A stretch of 64,000 nt of DNA from Rubellicoccus peritrichatus (GTDB lineage Bacteria; Verrucomicrobiota; Verrucomicrobiia; Opitutales; Cerasicoccaceae), in NCBI RefSeq assembly GCF_033100135.1, contig NZ_CP136920.1:2785001-2849000 (forward strand), in the 5' to 3' direction. Position numbers and translations under genes: made by a program. Below, one piece after another: positions 1 through 9,700 of this stretch (positions are counted from its first letter, which is position 1; each line of letters begins with the position of its first letter). The notes under the pieces are model-generated. The model worked only from the letters and a program-made list of their open reading frames with translations, did not search any database and had not been told where the DNA came from.

Positions 1-521
1 GCATGACGAAGATCATCCTGGCGACTGGTTCGATGGTGGGGTATGCCTACGCGATGGAGTTCTTCATCGCCTGGTATGGAGCCAATCCATATGAAGGCTT
101 TGCCTTTATCAATCGTGCGTTTGGTCAGTATGCATGGGCCTACTACATCATGATTGGCTGCAACGTTATTTCGCCACAGCTTTTCTGGTTCAAGAAGATC
201 CGCGAGAATGCATGGCTGGTTTGGATTATCTGCGGCTTTGTTAACATAGGTATGTGGTTCGAGCGTTTCGTTATTACGGTTACTTCGCTGGCCAACGACT
301 TCCTGCCATCCAGTTGGGGCTATTATTCTCCAACCATCATCGATATCTTCACCTTCTTTGGCACTTTCGGTATCTTCACCGTTCTCTTCCTCCTCTTTGT
401 TCGCTTCCTGCCAATGATGCCAATGGGTGAGTTGAAGGCAGTGATGCCTCAAGCTGACGGCCACGGCCACGGTAGTGGAACACAAGGGCAGGGCGTTCCT
501 GAGAAAGGAGGGCATCACTAA
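1..521 (+). CDS. actC: Alternative complex III subunit ActC (NrfD-like), C-terminal part
   Basis: This is the 3' end of a gene that begins before the window; the reading frame is open from base 3. The visible 172 residues hold about four hydrophobic membrane segments with charged loops, the pattern of NrfD/PsrC-type quinol-binding membrane subunits. In alternative complex III, ActC sits in the inner membrane next to the iron-sulfur/molybdopterin-like ActB and passes electrons from quinol towards the ActA/ActE haems. The tail is rich in His and Gly (HGHGSG and a terminal HH). The stop overlaps the start of actD by one base (TAATG), and a strong AAAGGAGG site for actD lies inside this gene. Identity rests on the hydrophobic pattern and on actD, actE and actF following in the usual order. 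Confidence 0.88.
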   Translation, partial: MTKIILATGSMVGYAYAMEFFIAWYGANPYEGFAFINRAFGQYAWAYYIMIGCNVISPQLFWFKKIRENAWLVWIICGFVNIGMWFERFVITVTSLANDFLPSSWGYYSPTIIDIFTFFGTFGIFTVLFLLFVRFLPMMPMGELKAVMPQADGHGHGSGTQGQGVPEKGGHH

Positions 522-1066
522 TGGCTGACGAAAAGAAGAAAGCACTTTATTGCCTCCTGGCGACGTTTTCGAAGACTCCTGAGTTTTTCGAAGCGACTGG
601 CAAAGTCCGTGATGCTGGTTTCAAAAAATGGGACACATTCACACCATTTCCAGTCCATGGTCTTGATGCTCAAATGGGTGTCGGTCGTTCCAAGGTTCCC
701 CTATTTACTTTTTGTGGCGGCGTGTTCGGCTTCTGCCTCGGTATGCTCATCACATGGTACATGAATGGTCTCGACTATCCGCTGATTGTTGGTGGTAAGC
801 CATTTTGGAGCCCGGTTTATCCGTTCCCAGTGATGTATGAGCTAACCATTCTTAATGCGGCATTCGGCACTCTTCTTGGGATGTTTGTCATGAACATGTT
901 GCCGCGCCACAATCACCCACTTTTTGAATACAAGGACTTCCTGCGTTCCAGTGATGATACTTTTTTTATCGTTATCGAAACTGCAGACCCGAAGTTCAAA
1001 CGCGAAGAAACCGAAGCTTTCCTGAAGGAGATCGGTGCGGAGGAGATCCACGCCGTCGAAGCCTAA
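521..1066 (+). CDS. actD: Alternative complex III subunit ActD (DUF3341)
   Basis: A 181-residue protein with a cytoplasmic N-terminal alpha/beta part that starts [18 protein letters not shown], followed by two membrane helices (about residues 60-90 and 105-130) and a short C-terminal domain. This is the DUF3341 arrangement of ActD, a structural membrane subunit of the quinol:electron-acceptor oxidoreductase. The conserved segment TPFPVHGLD near residue 40 is typical. The start overlaps the actC stop by one base and is preceded by AAAGGAGG. It lies between actC and actE in the canonical operon order. It has no haem or metal motif of its own. Confidence 0.9.
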   Translation: MADEKKKALYCLLATFSKTPEFFEATGKVRDAGFKKWDTFTPFPVHGLDAQMGVGRSKVPLFTFCGGVFGFCLGMLITWYMNGLDYPLIVGGKPFWSPVYPFPVMYELTILNAAFGTLLGMFVMNMLPRHNHPLFEYKDFLRSSDDTFFIVIETADPKFKREETEAFLKEIGAEEIHAVEA

Positions 1067-1067
1067 C

Positions 1068-1724
1068 ATGCGCTACTTCATTGCCATATTGATTTTTGTG
1101 ATCGTCGCGACGGTATCCATTCTTGGATTCCGTCAGGATAAGTTCACGCAGACGCCAATCTGGGTCTTCCCGGATATGGATATTCAGGCACGTTATGAGC
1201 CGCAGGGCAAAAACGAGTTTTATGCCAACCAAATGGACGACCGTCCAATCGTGCCTGGCACAGTACAGCGCGGTTACGGCTGGGAGAAAAAGCAAGTCTT
1301 CTCTGGCGATTACCAGTGGGATGTCATCGACAACCCGTCAATGTATTCCGGTAAGAAGGAAAACGGTGACTGGTATGAAGGTTTTCCTGTCGAAGTGACT
1401 CCAGCATTGTTGCAGTCCGGCAAAGAGAAATACGACATTTTCTGCTTGGTTTGCCATGGTGATACAGGTGACGGCAACGGCATCACCAAGAAGTATGGAA
1501 TGGCGGCGACGCCTTCTTATCACACCGATGTTCTGCGCTCCATGCCTGAAGGAGAGATTTTCAATACGATTACAAATGGTAAAAACCTGATGGGGGCTTA
1601 CGGAATGAAACTTAACCCCGAAGAACGCTGGGCTGTTATCGCTTACGTTCGCGCCTTGCAACTCGCCGGTAATGCTACCGTCGAGGATGTGCCACAGCAA
1701 AACAGAAGGGATTTGGGACTATGA
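1068..1724 (+). CDS. actE: Alternative complex III monohaem cytochrome c subunit ActE
   Basis: A 218-residue protein with one N-terminal signal anchor (about residues 4-22) and a C-terminal cytochrome c domain. The CLVCH haem motif lies near residue 125, and a Met ligand is plausible in the segment around NLMGAYGMKL. ActE is the periplasmic monohaem cytochrome of alternative complex III and carries electrons from the complex to its acceptor, here probably the cbb3 oxidase encoded just downstream. The ATG at 1068 is chosen because it opens directly with the hydrophobic anchor. An earlier in-frame ATG at 1035 would overlap actD by 32 bases and would place charged residues before the anchor. The stop overlaps the actF start (ATGA). 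Confidence 0.9.
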   Translation: MRYFIAILIFVIVATVSILGFRQDKFTQTPIWVFPDMDIQARYEPQGKNEFYANQMDDRPIVPGTVQRGYGWEKKQVFSGDYQWDVIDNPSMYSGKKENGDWYEGFPVEVTPALLQSGKEKYDIFCLVCHGDTGDGNGITKKYGMAATPSYHTDVLRSMPEGEIFNTITNGKNLMGAYGMKLNPEERWAVIAYVRALQLAGNATVEDVPQQNRRDLGL

Positions 1725-3028
1725 GCGCAGACGCAATCACAGCCTCAGCTTCTACCGCCTCAGCGTCGGGTAGTAAGAAGAGCCTGGCTGGAGTTTTCCT
1801 GATCATCGGAATCATTGGTTTGGTCATCGGCCTTGTCGCATTGGTCATCGGGATCAATACCCATAATTCACGTCTCGGTTTGAGTTGGCTGATCGGTTTT
1901 ACCTTCTGGTTTGCCGTGCTCACCGGTATGCTTTTCCTGACGCAGCTTTCGTATCTGTTTAATGCGGGTTGGTCCGTGATTATTCGTCGTCAGATGGAAA
2001 ATAGCCTGGCTGCTTTCAAATGGCTCTGGGTGATGCTTATCCCCGTTGTCATTTTGCCTATTGTCATGGGGGATCCTGGCTTGGTTTGGAAGTGGATGAA
2101 TCCAGATGCTCCTGTTCCTGGAATACATGAGACCACAGTAGGAAATGATGTGCTTTATCTGCACAAGGCAGGCTACTTGAATGTTCCTTTCATGATCGGA
2201 CGTCTTGTGGTTTACGCTTTGGTCATGTGCGGTCTGGCGGCTTTGTTACGTAAGAACTCCTTTCAGAATGATCTTACTGCTGATCCCAAATACTGGAAGA
2301 ACTGCAGAAAAATCTCTGCTGCTGGCATCTTTCTGACTTCTTTCTGTGCAACATTTGCAGCTTTCGACCTTTATATGAGCCTCAGTTATCACTGGTTCTC
2401 AACCATGTATGGCGTCTGGTTCTTTGCTTTAAGTATGCGTCTGGGGATTGCAGCTACCGCTGTACTTTGCTTCTACCTTGCATCAAAGGGACGTCTAAAA
2501 GGCATCTACAAGCAAAGCCACGCTTACTTCCTGGGCTGTCTTGCTCTGGCATTTACGGTCTTTTGGGCTTACATCTCGTTTTCCCAGTATTTCCTTATCT
2601 ACAACGCGAATATTCCGGAAGAAACCTTCTGGTATAATATGCGTGAGATGAATATCGACGGGTCGAAGAATTCCTGGTGGTGGGTGAGTATGGCATTAAT
2701 CTTCGGCTACTTCCTTTTTCCATTCATTCGTCTGCTCTGGCATGGGACAAAGATCAAGCCGAAGAGCTTCCGCTTCATTTCGCTCTGGATTATGGCCTTT
2801 GGTCTTTTGGACATGTGGTTCAACATTATTCCGATCCAGAAACCAGCAGATAATATCCTTGGTTTTAAAACATACCCTTTCCTTTCATCGGCACTACTGG
2901 TCGATATTGCAATGGTGATTGGCGTTGGTGGTATATGCATCTGGGCGATGTTGCGCAGTGCAGCAAAGCATGAGGCGATCCCAATTCATGATCCGAGAAT
3001 TCTGGAGTCAATTCACGCGGCTGAATAG
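1721..3028 (+). CDS. actF: Alternative complex III membrane subunit ActF
   Basis: A 435-residue polytopic protein with about ten hydrophobic segments, preceded by a Ser/Ala-rich N-terminus of roughly 20 residues. It matches ActF, the second NrfD-like integral membrane subunit of alternative complex III, which forms the membrane core with ActC and contributes to the proposed proton path. The start overlaps the actE stop by four bases, so translation is probably coupled. It is the last canonical act gene, and 40 bases later a small gene links the cluster to cbb3 oxidase genes. No haem motif is present, as expected. Confidence 0.88.
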   Translation: MSADAITASASTASASGSKKSLAGVFLIIGIIGLVIGLVALVIGINTHNSRLGLSWLIGFTFWFAVLTGMLFLTQLSYLFNAGWSVIIRRQMENSLAAFKWLWVMLIPVVILPIVMGDPGLVWKWMNPDAPVPGIHETTVGNDVLYLHKAGYLNVPFMIGRLVVYALVMCGLAALLRKNSFQNDLTADPKYWKNCRKISAAGIFLTSFCATFAAFDLYMSLSYHWFSTMYGVWFFALSMRLGIAATAVLCFYLASKGRLKGIYKQSHAYFLGCLALAFTVFWAYISFSQYFLIYNANIPEETFWYNMREMNIDGSKNSWWWVSMALIFGYFLFPFIRLLWHGTKIKPKSFRFISLWIMAFGLLDMWFNIIPIQKPADNILGFKTYPFLSSALLVDIAMVIGVGGICIWAMLRSAAKHEAIPIHDPRILESIHAAE

Positions 3029-3068
3029 CTTTGAAACTGTTTAACCTTCTTAATTTAGGAAAATCTTA

Positions 3069-3419
3069 ATGGACGCTGATCACACAGCACCCGAAACCAG
3101 TCACTCAAATTACTACCTGTCCTTTGTCGGTGCGGTGGGGAGTTTGTTGCTTTTTCTTTTCATCATTTTTATCGCTTACCTTCCGAATCGTCCGGGTTCG
3201 GTAAATGAAGATATTGTTGAGAATCGCCTTAACAACCTCGCAACAGTTCGTGCTGCTCAAAAAGATGTAGCTACTGAATATGCTTGGGTAAATGAGAAAG
3301 AAGGTGTTGTTCGTATTCCTGTTAGCCAGGCCATGAAGCTTACTGCTGAACGTCTTGGTAAAGGAGAACCTGCCTTTGCTCCTGCAAAACCCAAAGCGGA
3401 GGCGGCAACGACGGAGTAA
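3069..3419 (+). CDS. Small membrane-anchored protein of the respiratory cluster
   Basis: A 116-residue protein with one membrane helix at about residues 20-40, followed by a soluble part that contains YAWVNEKEGVVRIPVSQAM. Segments of this W-x(6)-G-V-V-R-I-P-x(3)-A-M type are common in small proteins encoded next to alternative complex III and haem-copper oxidase genes. It ends in an Ala/Pro/Lys-rich tail. No cofactor motif is visible. Its place between actF and ccoS suggests an accessory or linker subunit of the ACIII-oxidase assembly. That role is an inference from position; the family name is not known to me. Confidence 0.75.
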   Translation: MDADHTAPETSHSNYYLSFVGAVGSLLLFLFIIFIAYLPNRPGSVNEDIVENRLNNLATVRAAQKDVATEYAWVNEKEGVVRIPVSQAMKLTAERLGKGEPAFAPAKPKAEAATTE

Positions 3420-3427
3420 CGGTTACG

Positions 3428-3664
3428 ATGTTCGAGTGGAATGCCTACCTGTTAGCTATTTTCCTCTTTGGCTGTCTGTTTTTTGCGGGTGCCGTTGGGG
3501 CTTTAGTTTGGGCAGTTAAAAACGGGCAGTTCAAGAATATCGACGGTGGTGCCACAGTAATTTTTGACGAAGAAGAGCCCGAAGGGGTTCAACAGGATTT
3601 CTTTCCTGGCGAAGCCGCAAAACAGAGAGCGGCTTTTGCTGCCAGCGAGAAAGAATCCACCTAA
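3428..3664 (+). CDS. ccoS: cbb3-type cytochrome oxidase assembly protein CcoS
   Basis: A 78-residue protein with one membrane helix (about residues 7-29), followed by WAVKNGQFKNIDGGA and an acidic stretch DEEEPEG. The W-A-V-K-x-G-Q-F-x-x-x-D pattern after the helix is the hallmark of CcoS, the small assembly factor needed to place haem and copper cofactors in cbb3 oxidase. It is followed at once by ccoN and ccoO, which supports the call. The C-terminal tail is longer than in many CcoS proteins. ccoS more often lies with ccoGHI; here it sits ahead of the structural genes, and ccoGHI are not in the window. Confidence 0.85.
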   Translation: MFEWNAYLLAIFLFGCLFFAGAVGALVWAVKNGQFKNIDGGATVIFDEEEPEGVQQDFFPGEAAKQRAAFAASEKEST

Positions 3665-3699
3665 GTTCGATATCAGATTTTTTAATTTTAGCATTTCAA

Positions 3700-5196
3700 G
3701 TGAGTCCACTTCTTTCATTTTTCACCTCCATTGATCCCAAGGCCAAGCCTGGGATCCCTGTGAAGGTGCAGTTGAGTGAGATCGATCGTTCACTCAAGGT
3801 GCCGACTCTGCTCTTTTTGATCTTTGCGGTTATCTGGCTGCAGATTGGTTCTTTCTTTGCCATCGTTTCCTCGATCAAGATGCACAATCCCGAATTCCTT
3901 GCGAATTGGGAATGGCTGACATTCGGCCGTGCTCGTTCGGCTCACCTCAATGCAATGGCCTTTGGATGGGCGAATCAGGCGATTTTTGCTGTGGCGATTT
4001 GGATCATGGCACGACTCTGCAAAACTGCTGTTCGACATGGAGGTTTGTTGGTCATAGCCGGGATCTTCTGGAACATCGGTGTGGCTGTTGGCGTGATCGG
4101 TATTTTGACCGGTGGATTGACTTCGGTTGAGTGGCTGGAAATGCCTCCGCAGGTTGCTCCCATTTTGGCATTCTCTTATGTGCTGATTGCTGTCTGGGGT
4201 ATTATTGCATTTCGCTTCCGTCAGCTGGGACACGTTTATGTTTCGCAGTGGTATATACTCGGAGCGCTTTTCTGGTTCCCATGGTTATACGTTGTTGCAC
4301 AGATCATGATCCTCTGGGAGCCGGCCCGTGGAACGGTTCAAGCGATTACTAACTGGTGGTTTGCTCATAATGTCCTCGGTCTCTGGTTCACGCCAGTAGG
4401 TTTGGCTGCGATTTATTACTTTTTGCCCAAAGTTTTGGGTCGTCCAATTCACAGTTATTATCTCTCGGTTCTCGGTTTTTGGTCATTGGCCTTATTTTAT
4501 AATTGGGCGGGTATCCACCACCTCATCGGTGGTCCGATTCCAGTCTGGCTCATTTCCGCAGGGATTGTTGCCAGTGTCATGATGGTTATTCCTGTTATCG
4601 TCACCGCGATTAATCACCATATGACTGCGGTTGGTAATGCACGAGCTGTTTGGGCTAGTCCGACTTTGCGTTTTATCGTCTTCGGAGCAATGTCTTACAC
4701 GCTGGTCAGTTTGCTTGGTTCAGCGATGGCATTGCGTGATGTTAATGTGGTGACGCACTTCACACAATTCACAGTCGGTCATGCACACCACGGTGTCTAT
4801 GCCTTCTTTACGATGGTCATGTTTGGTAGTATCTACTTCATGATGCCGCGTATGTTGAATCGTGAATGGCCCTCTGCCGGTTTGATCAAAGTACACTTCT
4901 GGTGTGCGGCGATTGGCATTGGCATCATGTTGGTTGGTTTACATGTCGGTGGCTGGATACAGGGCGAACAGATGATTGCTTTGGATGCGGAAGGTAATCC
5001 GAAATACACATTCCTGGAGATTGTTAAGAATCTGGTTCCCTGGCTCTTTTCACGCTCAGTTTCAGGAATGCTGTTATCGATTGGTCACATTGCTTTCCTA
5101 GTACACTTCTTCTGGATGTTGGCAGGTCCAAAGATCAGCCAGTACAAAGATGGTCCGACTTTGCTTGCACGTTTGAACAAGGAGGAAGGCGCTTAA
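3700..5196 (+). CDS. ccoN: cbb3-type cytochrome c oxidase subunit I
   Basis: A 498-residue protein with about twelve membrane helices, the catalytic haem-copper subunit of a cbb3 oxidase that reduces oxygen to water. The key His motifs are present: WWFAHNVLGLWF (CuB His), NWAGIHHLIGGP (paired His) and HFTQFTVGHAHHG (haem ligands). The start is GTG; the next Met in frame lies well inside the first helix region. The gene abuts ccoO (TAA directly followed by ATG). The N-terminus STFF-type loop carries a Pro/Lys-rich segment before helix 1. High-affinity cbb3 enzymes usually serve low-oxygen respiration. Confidence 0.93.
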   Translation: MSPLLSFFTSIDPKAKPGIPVKVQLSEIDRSLKVPTLLFLIFAVIWLQIGSFFAIVSSIKMHNPEFLANWEWLTFGRARSAHLNAMAFGWANQAIFAVAIWIMARLCKTAVRHGGLLVIAGIFWNIGVAVGVIGILTGGLTSVEWLEMPPQVAPILAFSYVLIAVWGIIAFRFRQLGHVYVSQWYILGALFWFPWLYVVAQIMILWEPARGTVQAITNWWFAHNVLGLWFTPVGLAAIYYFLPKVLGRPIHSYYLSVLGFWSLALFYNWAGIHHLIGGPIPVWLISAGIVASVMMVIPVIVTAINHHMTAVGNARAVWASPTLRFIVFGAMSYTLVSLLGSAMALRDVNVVTHFTQFTVGHAHHGVYAFFTMVMFGSIYFMMPRMLNREWPSAGLIKVHFWCAAIGIGIMLVGLHVGGWIQGEQMIALDAEGNPKYTFLEIVKNLVPWLFSRSVSGMLLSIGHIAFLVHFFWMLAGPKISQYKDGPTLLARLNKEEGA

Positions 5197-5910
5197 ATGA
5201 AGAATCTTCCACTTCTATTCCTTGGAATCTTTTTCGCCCTCGCTTTCTCATGGATGGGTTTGATCCTCAGTAGTGAGATCCAAATTGGTGGCTTGAAGCC
5301 AACTACTGAGTTTGTTGTTAACCCGGATACGGAAGAGCAAATAGCCGGGCTATATTTTACTGATGAGAATGGTCGTCCCGTTGAAGGTGTTCCAGCTGTT
5401 GGTGAAGCAACTTTCCCTCAGGCTATACCGGGCGATGCTCAGCAGGGACGCTTAATCTACATTGACCAAGGCTGTCTTTACTGCCATTCGCAGCAGGTAC
5501 GACGAAAGGGGTATGGTGCAGACTTCGAGCGAGGCTGGGGTAATCGTCAAACCGTAGCTCGAGATTATGTGCTGCAACCCAGAGTGCTCCTGGGAACGAG
5601 TCGGACTGGTCCGGATTTGATGGCAGTGGGAGATCGCCTTCCAAGTTCTGAATGGCATTATCTCCATCTTTATAATCCACAATTTACTTCGGAAGGTTCG
5701 ATTATGCCGCCTTACCGATATCTTTTCGAAACACGTGAGATCGGTGATGCACCATCACCTGATGCTTTGAAGATACCGTCTAATTTTCCTTCTGAGCAAC
5801 CACCTGAAGGTTATGAGATTGTTCCAACTGAGCGTGCGCGCCAGCTTGTTGCTTATTTGCAAAGTCTCAGATTGAACTACGAATTACCAGAATCCCGTTT
5901 CGCTGAATAA
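5197..5910 (+). CDS. ccoO: cbb3-type cytochrome c oxidase subunit II (monohaem)
   Basis: A 237-residue protein with an N-terminal membrane anchor (residues 4-24) and one haem-binding motif CLYCHSQQVR near residue 96, the characteristic CcoO signature. Further conserved blocks are RTGPDLMAVGDR and GSIMPPYRYLF, the latter giving the Met axial ligand. It passes electrons to CcoN on the periplasmic side. ATG follows the ccoN stop without a gap, and a strong AAGGAGG site lies in the end of ccoN, so expression is coupled. Confidence 0.93.
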   Translation: MKNLPLLFLGIFFALAFSWMGLILSSEIQIGGLKPTTEFVVNPDTEEQIAGLYFTDENGRPVEGVPAVGEATFPQAIPGDAQQGRLIYIDQGCLYCHSQQVRRKGYGADFERGWGNRQTVARDYVLQPRVLLGTSRTGPDLMAVGDRLPSSEWHYLHLYNPQFTSEGSIMPPYRYLFETREIGDAPSPDALKIPSNFPSEQPPEGYEIVPTERARQLVAYLQSLRLNYELPESRFAE

Positions 5911-5919
5911 ATTCCACTG

Positions 5920-6621
5920 ATGTCAAACGAAGATCATAGGCGTTCCAACGCAGAAGACATGCCCAATTCCGGACCTTTCTCGGAAAAGGATACTGCTGCC
6001 TATGGAGATGACACGATTCACCGTATTCATCAGCAATTGGCTCGTGAAAAAGAAGAGCCAACTGAGGGCTTTTCGCCCGTACCCATTTTCTTGCTGTTCC
6101 TATTCGGTGGTTTGGTTTTCTGGGCTGGTATTTACCTTGCAAATGGTTCGGGTAATTTCCTCCCAGGTGCATTCACTCCTGATTTCAAAGTTGGTGATAC
6201 CAATAAGACTGCCGTTGCTTTTGATCCGCTCAAGAGGGGTGAGCGATTGTATAAAAACAATTGCGCTGCTTGCCACCAAGCCAATGGTCAAGGTGTAGCA
6301 GGTGCATTTCCTCCTCTGGCGAATTCTGCATGGGTGACTGGTGATGAAAGTCGTTTCACAAAAATTCTTCTCCGTGGCTTACAAGGCCCTATCGTCGTTA
6401 ACGGAGAGGAGTATAACGGAAATATGCCATCCTATGGCGAAAATGGCTTAGGTTGGAGTGACCGTGATCTACACGCGATATTAACTTACACTCGTCAGGC
6501 ATGGGACAACGATGCGCCTCCTGTGACTGAGGAAACGGTAGCGGCTGTTCGGGCTGAGATTGCAGGCAAAAACGGTGCATGGTCCGCTGCTGAGCTTCTC
6601 TCCGCCCATCCAATGGAGTAA
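5920..6621 (+). CDS. Membrane-anchored monohaem cytochrome c, CcoP-like subunit
   Basis: A 233-residue protein. Residues 1-50 are cytoplasmic and charged, a membrane helix spans about 52-72, and a single cytochrome c domain follows with CAACH near residue 114 and a probable Met ligand in GNMPSYG. A short cytoplasmic part, a helix and then periplasmic cytochrome domains is the CcoP layout. Canonical CcoP, however, has two CxxCH motifs and this protein has one. It lies 9 bases after ccoO and no other third-subunit gene follows. It may serve as subunit III that receives electrons from ActE of the linked alternative complex III. The gene symbol is left empty because of the missing second haem. 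Confidence 0.85.
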   Translation: MSNEDHRRSNAEDMPNSGPFSEKDTAAYGDDTIHRIHQQLAREKEEPTEGFSPVPIFLLFLFGGLVFWAGIYLANGSGNFLPGAFTPDFKVGDTNKTAVAFDPLKRGERLYKNNCAACHQANGQGVAGAFPPLANSAWVTGDESRFTKILLRGLQGPIVVNGEEYNGNMPSYGENGLGWSDRDLHAILTYTRQAWDNDAPPVTEETVAAVRAEIAGKNGAWSAAELLSAHPME

Positions 6622-6777
6622 GCTGCTCACTGTTTGTTTGGAATTATACTCCAAATGAGCCGCAATTCTGAGAATATTCTTTTACCTTTCTCCGATAGGT
6701 AGATCTAAAAGGTTGGTGCCTTGGGCAATGAATTGTTTTATCGGCTGTCACTGTTCCGTATTGAACTGTCTGGTATG

Positions 6778-9700
6778 CTATTCGGTGACTTCAGTCAGGC
6801 GAACATCCAGGCGGAAGAAGTAGCGACCGTCTCCGACTTCTAATCCTGCATTTGCGGCAGCAGCTTCAAGATTTTGATAGGTCACTGTTTCCATTCCGGG
6901 ATCAGATGAACTGGTTACTGGCGTAATGACGAGTGGAACCCACAGGTTCAAATCCACTGACGCATAAACATTGTAACTAACATCCGGTAAGCCAATAGGC
7001 CGGTCGAATGTGAAATCGAAATCACTTCCCACACCGTCTAATAGCGCAGGTAGTGTGTCACTGGAATCCGAGTTCGTTGGAAGGGCTCCGAGAGCGTATT
7101 CCAGCAAAAGACTTATACCATCGTTTTCATCATCCTGTTCGATGCTCACAGGGTGGCTAAAGTTGTCACCCATGAAAGCTGCAAAGGAAGGGCTGGGGAT
7201 TGAGCTCAGCGGAGGACGTTCTATACCAATCGCAGCCACCTTCGGATTGTCACTGGATTGGGTGAAAAGTATATTCAAAAAGCCGTCCGTCACTGTGACG
7301 TCATTGATCACATAATCCCATGCGGCGTCATGTCCTACCTGGGCGTGGATATCCAGATCAGGTGAGAAGACATTGCTTCCACCTTCGACTTGAACGTTTA
7401 ATGTTCGTGTGCCGTTGCTGGTGTGGAAGATTTCAGCAAATTTCAAAGTCACATCATAGGTCCCACTGTCGATTGGAATTGAGTATTCCAAATCACCATC
7501 TTTCCAGCGTTCGGTTTGGTAAAGTGTATCGTCACTTGTATTGGCAACAGAATCACTGGTCGAGTAGGTGTTACTTGAATCGTAGTATACAACAGGTGCT
7601 GTGTTGGGGCCGATTGCCTGTAGTTGAAAGCCTGCAAGATTGAATGTATGATTTCCTGCCAGGTTATTTTGAACTCTTACTTGAATGGTTCCATCTGCTC
7701 CGGCATCTACGTTCTCATAGAGCACATAATCCTCACCGGCCACTGGGGTCGTCCGATTGAGTGTCGTGTTGATGGTCGATTTAGTCACGCCATCCAAAGT
7801 AAAGCGAGCTCCCTGTGTTGGCGCATCACCAGAACTTATCAGATAGAGATTATAGAGGCCATTGGTTTCAAGTCCCATGAATTCGAGAGTCCAATAAGCT
7901 CCAGCATTGCTGCTTTGTGAACCGGAAGCATTCGTGTTAAAAAGGTAAGGGTAGTCCCTTGTTAACTGCTGAATGGATGTGGCAAGATCATCACTGGGGA
8001 CATTCGGTTGTTCGAATACAGTTGATGCTAATACCGCCCCAGAGCTATTATAACTCGACAGGTTCATTGACACACTTGTCGTCGTTCCGCTTGCATTCTG
8101 TAGATTTGTGGCAGTAACGGATGTCCACCCGCTATTAAATTCAACATAATTCCAATCATCGCCGGAATTACCAATCACTGCAGCTCCTGTGTGATTACTT
8201 GGAGAGCTGTCATTGAAATCAGCATTGATCAGTAAGTCACTGTCAGAACCGGTAACTTCGCCAAGCCAAGCTTTGCCATCAACGTCAACATAGTAGCTTC
8301 CTCCACTATTGATTCCGAGAAAGAACTCTTCCTGCAGTGCATGGTGTAAAAGAGTGATTTCAGTATCAGAAATGGCATCACCGGCCAGGTCTTCACAGTT
8401 GGAGACAGTCAGTTGAAAGTAATTCCCTGATACAAGGCCGGACGTTTGCAAAGTAGCTGAGAGCTGATCCGCAGTTACAGATACACTGTTTACGGTAGCA
8501 CTACCGTCGATTTGATAGTTGGCTGGATTCATCAGTGTGGCATAATCCATTGTTTGATTGAAACGCAGATTGATCAGATTGTTTCCGATCACATTGGCTG
8601 CGGTCATCTCTGGTCGCTCAGGTGTTGTAGTGACCCCTTGTCCGCGGAAACCGATCCAGTTTAGCCGAACGATATCGGTAGGTTGTGAGGCGTTCACGAA
8701 AACGAAGTAGAGGTCAACCGCTACGCTTGGATCAGTTACGGATACGGTGAAATCCTGATAATTGTCATTTCCACCTGTGGCAGCTACATTGATAGTTCCA
8801 AGAAGTGTACCTGTAGGAGAACCGGTGCGTACCTCGACTTGACAGCCATTGGTGGATGCTGCCCGCAATCGAATTGCATTGATGCGATAAAGGTTGAGAG
8901 CTTCGAACATGATCCAGTCTCCGTTGTCGACACCAGCGACATCTTCGACGCCTCCAAGTAAATCAGCTGTTGCCTGAATGGTCACTCCCTGCGAGTTGTC
9001 AAAGAATTGTGCCATCAAGAGTTTCGGAAGGAGAACTGAGGTGGCTTGAGCTTGAATTGGATCAACGCCGGTTGCTCCCTGGTCGGTATAATACGCATCA
9101 AACACGTAGTAAAGGTCATCGTCGAAACCATGTCCCGGATCACGCTCGATCTCAACCGTATCACCCAGGGAATTAAACTGTTTCTCGTTATGCTGGTGGG
9201 CAATATGTCCGAGTGAGCCCTCGTAAAGTACATCCGAGTCTGTGATTTGACCTCCCGTGCTACTACCGTCCTCAGGGTCAGTAACTGTGATGTCAAAGGA
9301 AACCATATCACCCCAGTCATAGAAAGAATTGTTTGGTGGTGTTGTGAAAGCAATCGAAGGTGCTGAGTTTCCGGCAGATATGGTCAGGTTTGCCGTTGCG
9401 GATAAACCATCACTATCAGTTACTGTTAGCTGGACATTGTAGGTGCCAGCCGTTGTGTACTCATAAGTTGGATTTGCTGCTGTAGAGTTTGGAGAGCCAT
9501 CGCCAAAATCCCAAAGATAGGAGAGTGTTATACCGTCTTCCTGATCCACTGAGCCCGAGCTGGAGAATTGAACCGTAAGGGGTAGCGATCCTGAGTCTAT
9601 ATTGGAAGATGCAACGGCTGTGGGTTGAAGATTGCCCACCGAATAGGAGATACGTCTTAGATTTCCGCTATATAAGTCTATGTAATATAATCTACCGTCA

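Noticed and set aside
1035-1067. Longer start for actE at 1035
   Set aside because: It overlaps actD by 32 bases and puts charged residues before the signal anchor; the ATG at 1068 fits the family.
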